DNA of 56,805 nucleotides, from the NCBI GenBank assembly GCA_019347805.1, contig JAHWKR010000017.1:1-56805 (forward strand). Direction: 5' to 3'. The notes beneath the pieces are model-generated. The model did no database searches, was not told the origin of the DNA, and saw nothing but the letters and a program-made list of their open reading frames with translations. This DNA is from Methanobacteriota archaeon (lineage in GTDB: Archaea; Thermoplasmatota; E2; JACPAO01; JAHWKR01). The position numbers and the translations under genes were made by a program. Numbering within the stretch: position 1 is the first letter of the stretch; each line of letters starts with the position of its first letter. Shown here piece by piece: positions 14,944-23,361 of the stretch.

Positions 14944-17080
14944 GCGCGTGCACCGGGTCGTCCACGAGGCTCGGCCGGAAGTCGTCGGGGAAGCAGCGCG
15001 AGTACATGTTCCACGCGTAGCGTTCGTCAAGGAGAAGGACGGCGCAGCGGTCGTCCGGTCCGCGCACGCCACGGCCGGCCGCTTGCAGGACGCGGGTCAT
15101 GGCGGGATAGACATAACCGTATTCGCGGCCTTTTCGGGGGAACTTGCGCTCGAAATGTTCGACGAGGAGGTCCACCTCACGGCCCGGGGGGGCGAGCGGC
15201 AGGCCGACGACGCTGACGGCGCGCAGGAGGTTGTCTTTGTAGTCGACGCCTTCTGAGAGCGAGCCGCCGAGGACGCCGAGGAGGAGGGCGCCGTCGCGGC
15301 CGCGTGCCCCGTCCAGTTGGTCGAGCACCTGTTGGCGTTCCGCCTTGCTCATGGCTTTCGATTCGACGATGAGTTCGAGCCCTTCGCTTTCGAGGCGTCC
15401 GGAGATCGTCTCGAGGAAGTGGTAGGAAAGGAAGAAGGCGGCCGTGTTGCCGCGTGCGGCGCGATGGGTGTCGGCGACCATGGTGGCGATGCGGTCGTAC
15501 ATCGCCTCCGAGCGGTCCTTGTAGCGGCTGGTCACGCCCTTGACGCAGACGACGGGGCGGTTGTTCTTGTCGTACGGCGAGTTGTAGAGCCGGATGCGGG
15601 TGCGGGCTTCGCGCAATCCGAGCATGTCGCGGTACATCTCGGGCGGATACAACGTTCCGCTCATGATGACGGCGCTGTGGGCGGCCTCGAAGATGGGGCC
15701 GGCGATGTGGCCGGGGTCGAGGAGGGTATGCAGGAGCCGCCAGTTGCCGGTCTTCTCCTTGCGCAGGATGCGGCCGTGCGCGGCGCCGCCGTAGACCCAG
15801 GCGGCGAGGAACTCCTGCACCTGTCCGCTGCGCGGGATGGCGGCGCCCGCCTTGGTGGCGAGCTTGGCGACCGCTTGCAGGCCGTCGAGAAGGTCCTTCG
15901 CCTTGCGCGCGACACCGTCGAGGGTGCCCTGTGACATGCGTTCCTCGAGCGGTCCGAGGAGGTCGGTCTTGGCGAGCACCATCTCCTCGCCCGGTTCGAG
16001 CGGGTCGGCCATGGCGGCGATGACCTCGGCGAGCGTGGTGCACCAGAGGTCGGTCACCTGGTCGCGTTCGCGTTTCGCCTCGGCCCGCGCCTCGTCGAGG
16101 GTCCAGGGGGTGAGGTCGAGGCTGAAGTTGGCGCGCACCCGGTCGGGGAGGTTGTGCGCCTCGTCGACGATGACGATGAAATCCTCCAGTGGCGAGCCAA
16201 GGGATTCCAGGATGCGGTCACGGAGGTCGGAGAATAGGTAGTTGTAGTCGCAGGTGATGACCTGGGCCTCTTTGGCGCTCTCCATGGCGACCTTATGGGG
16301 GCAGCAGCCGTGGGTGAGGGAGATGTCGACCAGTTCCTCGACGTGATGGATGCCCTGGCGCACCTCGGCGACCGCGTCCTTCGCGCCTTCGCTGAAGTAG
16401 TCGCACAGGTTCTTCTTGCACAACCGCGTGCACCAGTCGGCGAAGGCGGCGGGATGGACGTCGTCCTTGTCGAGCCGCGGGCACATGTCGCGTTTCGAGA
16501 TGACATCCACGGAGGCGACGCGCGTGCCGCGCCGTTCCTGGATGCTGCGCAAGGTGTCGACGACGATCCGGTGCTGGGATTGTTTCGAGGTCAGCACAAG
16601 GAGGCGTTTCTCCTGGTCGAGCGCGGCGTGCAAGGCGGGTGCCAACGCGGCGGCGGTCTTCCCGATCCCGGTCGGGGCGTGGGCGACAAGATGCTCGCCG
16701 CGGCGCACGGCCCGTTGCACGTCACGGGCGAAGCCTTTCTGGCCTTCGCGGATCGTGTCGAAGGGGAACAGGCCGAGTTGTGGATGCGGTTCGCCCGCGA
16801 CCCCACCTTTCCATCGTGTCGCGGCGCGCTCGACGGGTGCGGTCTCCTTCGCCACTGTGATGGTCGCCTGGTCGCGGCTCGTCTCGGCCGGATCGCGCCG
16901 GTCGCGTCGTCGTCCCCGGCGCTCGCTCGGTGCGCCGGAGAACGAGACGTTGCCACCGCTTCGGCTGACGCGCCCGGGGGCTTGGCGGTGTGCGGTCTGT
17001 TGACCGCTGAATCCGCCGTTGCATTTGCGGCACAGCCCGAGCATGAGGGCGGTGCCGCAGGTCGGGCAGAAGTTGAGCAT
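14915..17080 (-). CDS. XPD/DinG-family iron-sulfur DNA helicase
   Basis: 721 residues. It begins with a zinc ribbon (CPTCGT...CRKC, residues 5-20) and a basic linker of about 80 residues, which most XPD proteins lack. The helicase core has Walker A (APTGIGKT, about 135-142), a Cys-rich insert (Cys200, Cys217, Cys221, Cys226, Cys259/260) expected to hold the 4Fe-4S cluster, the DEAH box at 306-309, and a C-terminal motor with VLQAAGRGVRGPDDRC (motif VI). The family unwinds DNA 5' to 3' in repair. It sits 60 bases downstream of a response-regulator gene on the same strand. The stop region overlaps the convergent phosphatase gene. Confidence 0.88.
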   Translation of the reverse strand: MLNFCPTCGTALMLGLCRKCNGGFSGQQTAHRQAPGRVSRSGGNVSFSGAPSERRGRRRDRRDPAETSRDQATITVAKETAPVERAATRWKGGVAGEPHPQLGLFPFDTIREGQKGFARDVQRAVRRGEHLVAHAPTGIGKTAAALAPALHAALDQEKRLLVLTSKQSQHRIVVDTLRSIQERRGTRVASVDVISKRDMCPRLDKDDVHPAAFADWCTRLCKKNLCDYFSEGAKDAVAEVRQGIHHVEELVDISLTHGCCPHKVAMESAKEAQVITCDYNYLFSDLRDRILESLGSPLEDFIVIVDEAHNLPDRVRANFSLDLTPWTLDEARAEAKRERDQVTDLWCTTLAEVIAAMADPLEPGEEMVLAKTDLLGPLEERMSQGTLDGVARKAKDLLDGLQAVAKLATKAGAAIPRSGQVQEFLAAWVYGGAAHGRILRKEKTGNWRLLHTLLDPGHIAGPIFEAAHSAVIMSGTLYPPEMYRDMLGLREARTRIRLYNSPYDKNNRPVVCVKGVTSRYKDRSEAMYDRIATMVADTHRAARGNTAAFFLSYHFLETISGRLESEGLELIVESKAMSKAERQQVLDQLDGARGRDGALLLGVLGGSLSEGVDYKDNLLRAVSVVGLPLAPPGREVDLLVEHFERKFPRKGREYGYVYPAMTRVLQAAGRGVRGPDDRCAVLLLDERYAWNMYSRCFPDDFRPSLVDDPVHALMPFFDAFP

Positions 17081-17140
17081 CCCGAAGCGGTGGAGCCCGG
17101 GCTGCGTGAAAAGGGTTGGGGGGAGGCTTCGGGTGGTGCC

Positions 17141-17641
17141 TCAGGTGTCGACCTTTCCGGCGGGGTCGGCACCCTGGCGTCGGCGATGGATGGACTTGGC
17201 CATGGAGCGCGCGTTGAGGTAGATCTCGCCGTTCACGGTGGCGTCCAGTTCGCGGCGCTCCACCAGGTCGAAGATGCGGTTGGTGAGCTCGGCGAGCTCG
17301 ACCGGTTTTTCGACGTATTGGTGGATGCGCGCCTCGTTGATCCCCTTGATGGCCGCTTCCTGGTCGCGGTAACCGGAGAAGAGGATGCGCACCATGCCGG
17401 GGTGGGCGTGGCGGGCGTGGGCGAGCACCTGCACGCCGCGGATGTCGGGCAGGCGTTCGTCGGACAGGATGACGTCGAACCGGTCGTCCTTGCCGAGCAC
17501 GCGGAGGGCCTCGGCGCCGGTCTCGGCGGTGGCGACCGCCTCGATACGCGGGTCGAGTTCGAGGAAGCGTTTCAGCACCTGAAGGATCTCGACGTCGTCG
17601 TCGACGACGAGGATCCGGACACGGAGGTCGTTGTGTGTCAT
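17141..17641 (-). CDS. Single-domain response regulator
   Basis: 166 residues with a complete receiver domain: acidic pocket VVDDDVEI near residue 13, phospho-acceptor Asp in ILSDERLPD, the switch Ser in RILFSGYR and the conserved Lys in YVEKPVEL. The order and FixJ/CheY-like sequence suggest genuine phosphorylation. The last 40 residues (VNGEIYLNARSMAKSIHRRR) form no known output domain. No histidine kinase is encoded in the window. TATA-like TTTATAGC lies at about 17690-17697 on this strand; the transcript would have a leader of about 25 bases. It may be co-transcribed with the helicase gene, but a functional link is unproven. Confidence 0.85.
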   Translation of the reverse strand: MTHNDLRVRILVVDDDVEILQVLKRFLELDPRIEAVATAETGAEALRVLGKDDRFDVILSDERLPDIRGVQVLAHARHAHPGMVRILFSGYRDQEAAIKGINEARIHQYVEKPVELAELTNRIFDLVERRELDATVNGEIYLNARSMAKSIHRRRQGADPAGKVDT

Positions 17642-17814
17642 GTGAGGCCACGACGCCGCAGGACGTCGACTTCTTGTTCTGCCGTGCTCCGCTATAAATG
17701 CGTGTCGTGGGACGGGACCAGTCCCCCGAGGCCTCGGAGGCCCAGGGATGTGGGTGGACCGTTCGACGGCCGTCTCAGACGCCTTATAAATCGACGGATC
17801 GGATGGAACCCGAC

Positions 17815-18432
17815 ATGGACACCTCGTCTCACGCCCGGTCCTCGATATCGGCCCTCTTCGTCACCGTCCTCCTGTCGGGGGTCGTCGCATTGTCGGGTTG
17901 CCTCGGCGATGGCGGCCGGAACGACGATGGCGCGGCGGCGATGGCGGATTCACGACTCCTTGTCTCGCTCGTCGGACTCGAGGCACCGGAGGGTGAGGAG
18001 GGCCTTGTCCTGAACGTCACCATCGACCACATCGCGCTGCGGATGGACGGGAAGTGGGTGGCGGTGATCGCCGCTCCGGCGTCGACGGAGGTCGTTTTCA
18101 CCTCGGGCATCGGCGACCCGGCGTTCCTCGTCGACGTTCCGGTCCCGGCAGGCAGCTACACAGACGTGGAGGTCATCGCGACCGGCGCCCGTGTCACGAC
18201 CGCGAGCGGGTCTCAGAGCGCGACGGTCGAGGAGGTCGCCTGCTACAGTCGGGTCTCCGTCACGGTGCCTGAAGAGGGTGTCGCCGAACTGCAGCTCGTC
18301 GTGTCGGGCCCGGAGGCGTTGGAGTCGTCGGAAGGCGCGTGGGTGTTCCGTCCGGCGGTCGTCGGCAGTTTCGCGCCCGAGGACGGCTCGGGCGAGGCGA
18401 CGCTCGAGGAGCCGGATTGTCGAGCCTACTAG
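17815..18432 (+). CDS. Lipoprotein with DUF4382-like domain
   Basis: 205 residues from ATG 17815, about 28 bases after CTTATAAAT (17783-17791). ATG 17803 is also in frame. The N-terminus ends in a lipobox, LSGVVALSGC, so the mature protein is probably lipid-anchored outside. The body LLVSLVGLEAPEGEEGLVLNV, KWVAVIAAPAS, then VPVPAGSYTDVEVIATGARV follows the DUF4382 pattern of a beta-sandwich with a conserved Gly-Ser-Tyr turn. Its function is unknown. Acidic residues and two cysteines lie near the end. The gene is single, and palindromic element C follows its stop. Confidence 0.7.
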   Translation: MDTSSHARSSISALFVTVLLSGVVALSGCLGDGGRNDDGAAAMADSRLLVSLVGLEAPEGEEGLVLNVTIDHIALRMDGKWVAVIAAPASTEVVFTSGIGDPAFLVDVPVPAGSYTDVEVIATGARVTTASGSQSATVEEVACYSRVSVTVPEEGVAELQLVVSGPEALESSEGAWVFRPAVVGSFAPEDGSGEATLEEPDCRAY

Positions 18433-18475
18433 GGAGGGGGGGTCTGGGGGAGGAGACCCAGGTCTCCTCCCCCAG
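18431..18475 (-). repeat. GC-rich palindromic element, copy C
   Basis: CTGGGGGAGGAGACC (18444-18458) and GGTCTCCTCCCCCAG (18461-18475) form a perfect 15-bp inverted repeat. On the minus strand, the right-hand flank is ACCCCCCCTCCC, matching the forward flank of copy D. It lies between two convergent genes (stops at 18432 and 18501), so it could terminate transcription from either side. Confidence 0.65.
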
Positions 18476-18500
18476 GAAAAACGTACGGTGTCGATAGTCG

Positions 18501-18905
18501 CTAAAGCTCGTCGTCCGTCAATGTCGGCTCCTGGTGGTTCCGCAACCGGTCGTACTTGATGGCCTTGCCTTTGGCGGCGTGGACCGGATATTTTTCGGCG
18601 TTCTTGGCGGTCTTCTTCGCGAACGCGTCGGAGACGTCGATGCCGAGGACGTTGGCGAGGTTGAGGAGATAGTGGAGCAGGTCGCTGATCTCGTCGGAGA
18701 CCTCTTCGATGAGTCGGGCGTCACGGCGGACGACATCGACCGGCCGCTTCTCGTCCCATTGGAAGTGCTCGAGGAGTTCGGCGGCTTCGAGGCTGATGGA
18801 GATCGCCAGGTCCTTGGGGTGGTGGAACTGTTCCCATTCCCGTTCCGCGATGAACGCGGCGACCTTCTCGCGCAGGGCCGCCACGGTCGTGGTCTCGTCC
18901 TTCAT
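18501..18905 (-). CDS. MazG-like nucleotide pyrophosphohydrolase (dCTPase type)
   Basis: 134 residues from ATG 18905, about 27 bases after CCTTTTCACC. The in-frame extension to 19100 overlaps the neighbour's promoter and is rejected. The helices ISISLEAAELLEHFQWDE and EEVSDEISDLLHYLLNLANV contain the EExxE...ExxD metal-binding arrangement of the all-alpha NTP-PPase family, closest to DCTPP1/RS21-C6 proteins that hydrolyse dCTP and modified dCTP to the monophosphate. It is a cytoplasmic house-cleaning enzyme. Confidence 0.8.
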   Translation of the reverse strand: MKDETTTVAALREKVAAFIAEREWEQFHHPKDLAISISLEAAELLEHFQWDEKRPVDVVRRDARLIEEVSDEISDLLHYLLNLANVLGIDVSDAFAKKTAKNAEKYPVHAAKGKAIKYDRLRNHQEPTLTDDEL

Positions 18906-19078
18906 CCGGACCGGTCGATGCGGGGGCGGGTGAAAAGGGAATCTCTTCTTCTCGGCGGGCGCCGGTCTGGTCGCTCCAGAGGCCGGGGGTCCCGTTCCCC
19001 GTCTTGGCCCGCCTCCTCCTGGTGAGACCGGCCAGGCTGCGACAACCCTTTTAGTCCTCCTCCGGGATTCCCCCCTCG

Positions 19079-21394
19079 GTGTCCCAGGTGTCCCCCGCAC
19101 GCGTACCCGTCCTTGTCCTCGCCATCCTGGCGCTGGCCCTCGGCGGCCTCGCCACGAACGCGACGGCCCAGAACCCGGTCTACGGCCTCGACGACCGGGT
19201 CTTCCCCGAGCCGATGATGTCGACCTCGTTCCTGCAGTTCCCGGATTTCGTCGCCGGCATCGAGGCGCTCGATGCGGCGTATCCGCAATACATGGATGTG
19301 CGCATCATCGGCGAATCGCTCGGTGGCCTGCCCATCTATTTCGTCGAACTCACCAACGAAGCGTCGGACAAGTCGCGCGAGGAGAAACTTCAGATCGGTT
19401 ATTCGGCCTCCATCCACGCCAATGAGGCGGCCGGTCGTGAGGGCATGGTGCGGGTCATCGAGGACCTTGTCTCCGGCACGGGCCCGCTCGGCGCTCTGCA
19501 GCCCGCCTTGGACGACGTCATCATCAACATCTGGTTCCCCAACCCCGATTCGTGGGCCTCCGGGGACTGGTTCGGTGTCGATGCCCAGAAGATCGCGGCC
19601 CTCCACGCGCCGACCTTCAGTCGGGGCAACATGATCGGGGTCGACCTGAACCGGGAGTTTCCGAATCCCGGTTGGATCCTGGAGAGCCACACGCCGATGT
19701 CCGAGCCGGAGTCGCGCTCGGTGGTCAAGGAACTGCGCTATTCGGGTCGGCACGACAACCTCGTCGCCGGTACCGACCTGCACGGCATGATCAACTCGCC
19801 GAACATGATGCGCGCCATCATCCCGAACCAGGACATGGACTTCCACCGCATGATGGTGACGATCCGTTTCCTCAACGACCTCGAGGACCGCGTCAACACG
19901 AACGAGCACTTCGCCGAATGGAACGCCCTCGCCGAGTCGCTCTGCATGGTGCCGGAGCCGTCGGCGGAGGAAGAGGCGCATGGCGACCACCACACGCATG
20001 ACGCCTTCTCCGGACTTCCTGAAGCCATTCAGGAACAGATCCGGGCCATCGACGACGGGGACGGGGTCTGGTCCCTGGTGGAGGCGGAGGCGGCGGCCAA
20101 AGCGGCCGGTTGCGAGCGCTCGACGGGCGGGCCCACCGGCGGCGTCGGGCATGGACAGCCATTCTTGTGGGGTGCTCGTTGGGACCAGATCGGCTACACC
20201 GATTCCGGTTTCACGTCCGATTACCTCATGCTCTCCCCGCGCTCGCCGACCGGCGGCATGGGCGCGGTGGGGACCATCACCGAGTTCGCCTATTCCCACA
20301 TGGTGCCCAACAACAACTATGTCGCGAAACTCACCGACATGCATGTCGCGGGTGTCCGGGAGACGGTGCGTGCCCAGGTCGAGTATACGCTCCTGACCGA
20401 GCAGCCGAAGCTTGATGCCATCGGACCCACGGCCTACGTGGTGAGCGGGGAACGTGTCACCTCGAAGGACACACCAACACGTTACGAAGCGGAGCATGGC
20501 AAGGATTTCTCCCTCGATGACGAAGAGACCTATTTCGACTTCAATCAGGTCGACTACGACGTCCAGAACACCGACTTCTGGCGCGACCTCGCCAAGTATT
20601 CCACCGACCCGGTGGAACCGCTCCAGGCCGCGGCCCTCACCGCCGCGACCCTCGCGCCGTACGACAACCTGGTCATCACGGACGCCATGGTCGATCTGGT
20701 CGACGCCGCCGTGGTGCGCGCCTGGGTCGAGACCGGTGGCAACCTGATCCTGACCGACCAGGCGCTCACATGGTTCGACGCCGCGGGGCTCACCACCGGT
20801 GCCGCCTTCAAAGACGAACACTACCTTGGCCACAGCGACCTCATCGACGGCCGCGACCACCCGCTTCTTGCGGGCGTCGACTGGAACGCCCGCCAGACCG
20901 GCGAAGGACCGCCGACCGGCCACGCCATAAGCGAGGAGACCACTAACGGGAAGAGCCGTGTCCACGAATATCCACAATGGCATCTTAAAGCGGACAAGGT
21001 CTCCAGCCTCGACCTGCACGTCGCGGGTATGACGCATGGCGACCCTTCCCTCGGCACCGCCAAGGTCGGCGATGGGACGGTCCACTTCATCGGCGCGGCG
21101 CTCCCCGAGCCGAAACAGCACCGGGACCACCGCTACGGTCTCGCCCCATATGCGGTCACCGCGCTGACCTACTATGTTTTCGTCAACGCGCTCGGCGGTG
21201 TCGTGGAATGGAAGGAGACGGGTGCTCCGTTCATCCCGTTCTATCCGGACGACCCGCTCTACGGCGCGCGGACGGACACGGCCGAGGTGCAGCCCGCGGA
21301 CGAAGGGGACGTCCCGGCGCCGGGGCTCGTGGGGGTCCTTGCGACGCTCGCGCTCCTGGGTGCCGCACTACAGCGGGTACGCCGGCGCGCTTAG
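19079..21394 (+). CDS. Secreted M14-family zinc carboxypeptidase with C-terminal anchor
   Basis: 771 residues. After the signal peptide (VLVLAILALALGGLATNATA) comes an M14 peptidase domain. Zinc ligands are His113 and Glu116 in SIHANEAAG and His235 in DLHGM; NREFPNPG holds the substrate-binding Arg, and the likely catalytic Glu is in GTITEFAYSH. A region of about 200 residues (ThuA/glutamine-amidotransferase-like strand pattern, VVRAWVETGGNLILTDQA) follows. The end, PAPGLVGVLATLALLGAALQRVRRRA, is a PGF-CTERM-like surface-sorting signal. It degrades peptides outside the cell, removing C-terminal residues if family rules hold. GTG 19079 is a plausible leaderless start after CTTTTAG; GTG 19088 is also possible. 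Confidence 0.85.
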   Translation: MSQVSPARVPVLVLAILALALGGLATNATAQNPVYGLDDRVFPEPMMSTSFLQFPDFVAGIEALDAAYPQYMDVRIIGESLGGLPIYFVELTNEASDKSREEKLQIGYSASIHANEAAGREGMVRVIEDLVSGTGPLGALQPALDDVIINIWFPNPDSWASGDWFGVDAQKIAALHAPTFSRGNMIGVDLNREFPNPGWILESHTPMSEPESRSVVKELRYSGRHDNLVAGTDLHGMINSPNMMRAIIPNQDMDFHRMMVTIRFLNDLEDRVNTNEHFAEWNALAESLCMVPEPSAEEEAHGDHHTHDAFSGLPEAIQEQIRAIDDGDGVWSLVEAEAAAKAAGCERSTGGPTGGVGHGQPFLWGARWDQIGYTDSGFTSDYLMLSPRSPTGGMGAVGTITEFAYSHMVPNNNYVAKLTDMHVAGVRETVRAQVEYTLLTEQPKLDAIGPTAYVVSGERVTSKDTPTRYEAEHGKDFSLDDEETYFDFNQVDYDVQNTDFWRDLAKYSTDPVEPLQAAALTAATLAPYDNLVITDAMVDLVDAAVVRAWVETGGNLILTDQALTWFDAAGLTTGAAFKDEHYLGHSDLIDGRDHPLLAGVDWNARQTGEGPPTGHAISEETTNGKSRVHEYPQWHLKADKVSSLDLHVAGMTHGDPSLGTAKVGDGTVHFIGAALPEPKQHRDHRYGLAPYAVTALTYYVFVNALGGVVEWKETGAPFIPFYPDDPLYGARTDTAEVQPADEGDVPAPGLVGVLATLALLGAALQRVRRRA

Positions 21395-21522
21395 GTTCCC
21401 ATGTAGTGGATCCAGACGAGCGCCACGAGGACCAGGACGGTGATCGTGACCAGCGTGCGGACGAACACGCGTCGGCGCCGCTCCTCGGTGAACCGGTGCT
21501 CTTTCACGGTCTCAGGGGCCAT
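21391..21522 (-). CDS. 43-residue single-pass membrane protein
   Basis: A short ORF from ATG 21522 to TAA 21391. It has a charged N-terminal half (PETVKEHRFTEERRRRVFVR) and one hydrophobic helix (TLVTITVLVLVALVWIHYMG). The Arg cluster before the helix predicts a cytoplasmic N-terminus. GCTTGAAAG about 26 bases upstream is a possible TATA box. Its stop overlaps the stop of the M14 peptidase gene on the other strand. No homologue is recognised; the amphipathic/hydrophobic pattern supports coding, but I rate it moderate. Confidence 0.45.
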   Translation of the reverse strand: MAPETVKEHRFTEERRRRVFVRTLVTITVLVLVALVWIHYMGT

Positions 21523-21749
21523 GGACGGGGGTTCGGTGGCCGTCTTTCAAGCGGACCGCGGTCCCGGCACAGAGACGGTCGAGATGTCAAGGCGCCGAAG
21601 GGCCTGTTGGAGGGCCGTTTCACTTAGTCGTCTCATCTGGCCGTCGTCGCCGATCGAACAGGACCTCCGCACCGCTTATCACCGCCCCAGCCATACCGTT
21701 CGCCGGTCGAGGGCCCGGAGACCGGGGTGTCGGCCGAGGAGGAGAGACC

Positions 21750-22457
21750 ATGAAGATCACGTTCCGCGGACACAATTTCTTCGAGGTCGAGACGAAGGGC
21801 AAGACCATCGTCATCGACCCGTTCCACGAAAACGGCATGACCAAGGTGCGACCGAAGGATCTCAAGCCCGATCTTGTGCTGCTCACCCATGGGCACGGCG
21901 ACCATACCGGTTGCGTGCTCGAGCTCGACGCGCCGGTCGTCGCGATCTATGAGATCGCCCAATGGCTCGAACGCCAAGGCCGTGAGGCGGTCGGCATGAA
22001 CATCGGCGGGTTCTACGAGTTCGAGGGCATCCGTATCTGGATGGCCCCTGCGGTCCACAGCTCCGGGCTCCCGACCGGGGGAGAGACGCTCGGGAACGGC
22101 GGGAACCCCGCCGGTTTCGTCATTGACGACGGCGAGACGCGGTTCTATATCATGGGCGACACCGGGCTCTTTTCAGACCTCAAGCATGTCGTCCGCGACC
22201 TCTTGAAGCCGGATGTCGTGGCGGTGCCCATCGGTGACCTCTTCACCATGGGGCCGGAGCATGCGGCCATCGCGGTGGAATGGCTCGACGTCACCGTCGC
22301 CATCCCCTGCCATTACAACACGTTCCCGCCCATCGAAAAGGACCCGGCCGATTTCATCAAGGCGGTCGGCGACGCCGCCGTGGTGAACGTCATGCAGCCG
22401 GACACGACCATCGAGATGGTCGGCGGGCGCATCAAGGAAGCCGCGGTGACGGCATAA
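21750..22457 (+). CDS. UPF0173 metallo-beta-lactamase-fold hydrolase
   Basis: 235 residues. It opens MKITFRGHNFFEVETKGKTI, then has the metal motif THGHGDHTG, HSSGLP with another ligand His, GDTGLFSD and CHYNTFPPIE. These are the signatures of the UPF0173/UlaG-like branch of the metallo-beta-lactamase fold. Members are cytoplasmic hydrolases with poorly defined substrates. A strong Shine-Dalgarno-like GAGGAGAG ends 3 bases before ATG 21750, unlike the leaderless neighbours. CGCTTATCAC at about 21673 is the candidate TATA box, implying a leader of about 50 bases. Confidence 0.85.
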   Translation: MKITFRGHNFFEVETKGKTIVIDPFHENGMTKVRPKDLKPDLVLLTHGHGDHTGCVLELDAPVVAIYEIAQWLERQGREAVGMNIGGFYEFEGIRIWMAPAVHSSGLPTGGETLGNGGNPAGFVIDDGETRFYIMGDTGLFSDLKHVVRDLLKPDVVAVPIGDLFTMGPEHAAIAVEWLDVTVAIPCHYNTFPPIEKDPADFIKAVGDAAVVNVMQPDTTIEMVGGRIKEAAVTA

Positions 22458-22497
22458 GGACCTCTCGATGTCGCTGCGTCGCGTCCTCACGTTTAGA

Positions 22498-22590
22498 CAT
22501 ACGCGCACGCGGACACACACATGCGCACGTGTGCGGGCGCATCCCGCGCGCGCACCTGCACATGCCCTCGTGTGCCTCCCTTCGGGAGGC
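22498..22590. other. Alternating purine-pyrimidine tract and hairpin
   Basis: The 190-base gap after the UPF0173 gene holds a stretch of alternating purine/pyrimidine at about 22498-22565. It includes a run of 24 bases at 22512-22535 (ACACACATGCGCACGTGTGCG) and a GCGCGCGC block, a composition that can adopt Z-DNA. GCCTCCC-TTC-GGGAGGC (22574-22590) is a 7-bp hairpin that could act as a terminator. CTTATAAC at about 22618 is the likely TATA box of the next gene. Confidence 0.5.
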
Positions 22591-22649
22591 GGGACGTTTC
22601 TAGAAGTCCACAGGGTCGCTTATAACTCTCGGCGTGTCCCGTCCCGTTC

Positions 22650-23273
22650 ATGGTGCTCAAGACACTCGATGTCGACCAACAGGCCCAACCCGCAGAACTG
22701 AAAGGCGATCCGTACCACATCGCCCCGCTCGTCCGTGGGCTCATTTCCTATTACAAGGCGGAGCGCGTGCTCGACCCGACCGCCGGTTCCGGGGCGACGG
22801 CCAAGGTGTGCGACGAGCAGGTCGTGCCGTGCGACACGTGCGACCTCAACGACCCGCTCGCCCCGATGGACCTCTTCGACATCGACGCGGAGGGCCACTA
22901 CGACCTCGTCGTGCTCCATCCGGACGTCTGGCGCAGCCGCCCCGAGGCGGACCACCCGCACGACTTCGGCGCGACCATGTCGTGGGACGCCTACGTCGAC
23001 CTGAACCGGGACGCCGTGCTCCACCTGGCCCGTATGCTCCGCCCTGGCGGACGCATCGCGGTCGTCGCCCCCCTCGCCCGCAAGAAGGGTCGCGTCCACG
23101 ACCTCGCGCGCGACCTGGTGTGCCTCGTCGGGGAACCGAGCGAGCCGATCCTGGTCCACCCGCATCCGTTCTGCCGTTCGCAGGGCAACATGTACGGCCA
23201 CCGCTACATCCCCATCGCCCACGACAACGTCGTCGTGTGGAAGAAGGAAGAGCTCATCGCTCCGGATGAATAG
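22650..23273 (+). CDS. DNA-methylase-like SAM-binding protein with altered catalytic motif
   Basis: 207 residues from ATG 22650. Residues near 42 read VLDPTAGSGATAKVC, the SAM motif of amino-methyltransferases that modify DNA or RNA. Where these enzymes carry DPPY/NPPY, this protein has YDLVVLHPDVWRSRP. LARMLRPGGRIAVVAPLAR and a C-terminal RYIPIAHDNVVVWKK complete the fold. Loss of the DPPY proline pair argues against standard N6-adenine or N4-cytosine methylation; another acceptor or a regulatory role is possible. There is no restriction gene nearby. CTTATAAC lies 29 bases upstream of the start. Confidence 0.6.
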   Translation: MVLKTLDVDQQAQPAELKGDPYHIAPLVRGLISYYKAERVLDPTAGSGATAKVCDEQVVPCDTCDLNDPLAPMDLFDIDAEGHYDLVVLHPDVWRSRPEADHPHDFGATMSWDAYVDLNRDAVLHLARMLRPGGRIAVVAPLARKKGRVHDLARDLVCLVGEPSEPILVHPHPFCRSQGNMYGHRYIPIAHDNVVVWKKEELIAPDE

Positions 23274-23361
23274 GTAAACCCTCTCCCTCTCTTCCTCTTT
23301 CTTTTTCTTGCGCCTTGAGGGGTTCTGTTTTTTGGCTGGCGCGCCTGCCGCCGACCCACGC

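Noticed and set aside
16295-18013. 572-codon plus-strand frame
   Set aside because: Antisense to the XPD helicase and response regulator; low-complexity Ala/Gly/Arg translation.
18902-21130. 742-codon minus-strand frame
   Set aside because: Antisense to the M14 carboxypeptidase, whose catalytic residues and signal peptide are clear; the minus frame shows no domain.
21547-21636. 29-codon minus-strand ORF upstream of the 43-residue membrane protein
   Set aside because: No promoter, no conserved pattern and too short; likely chance.
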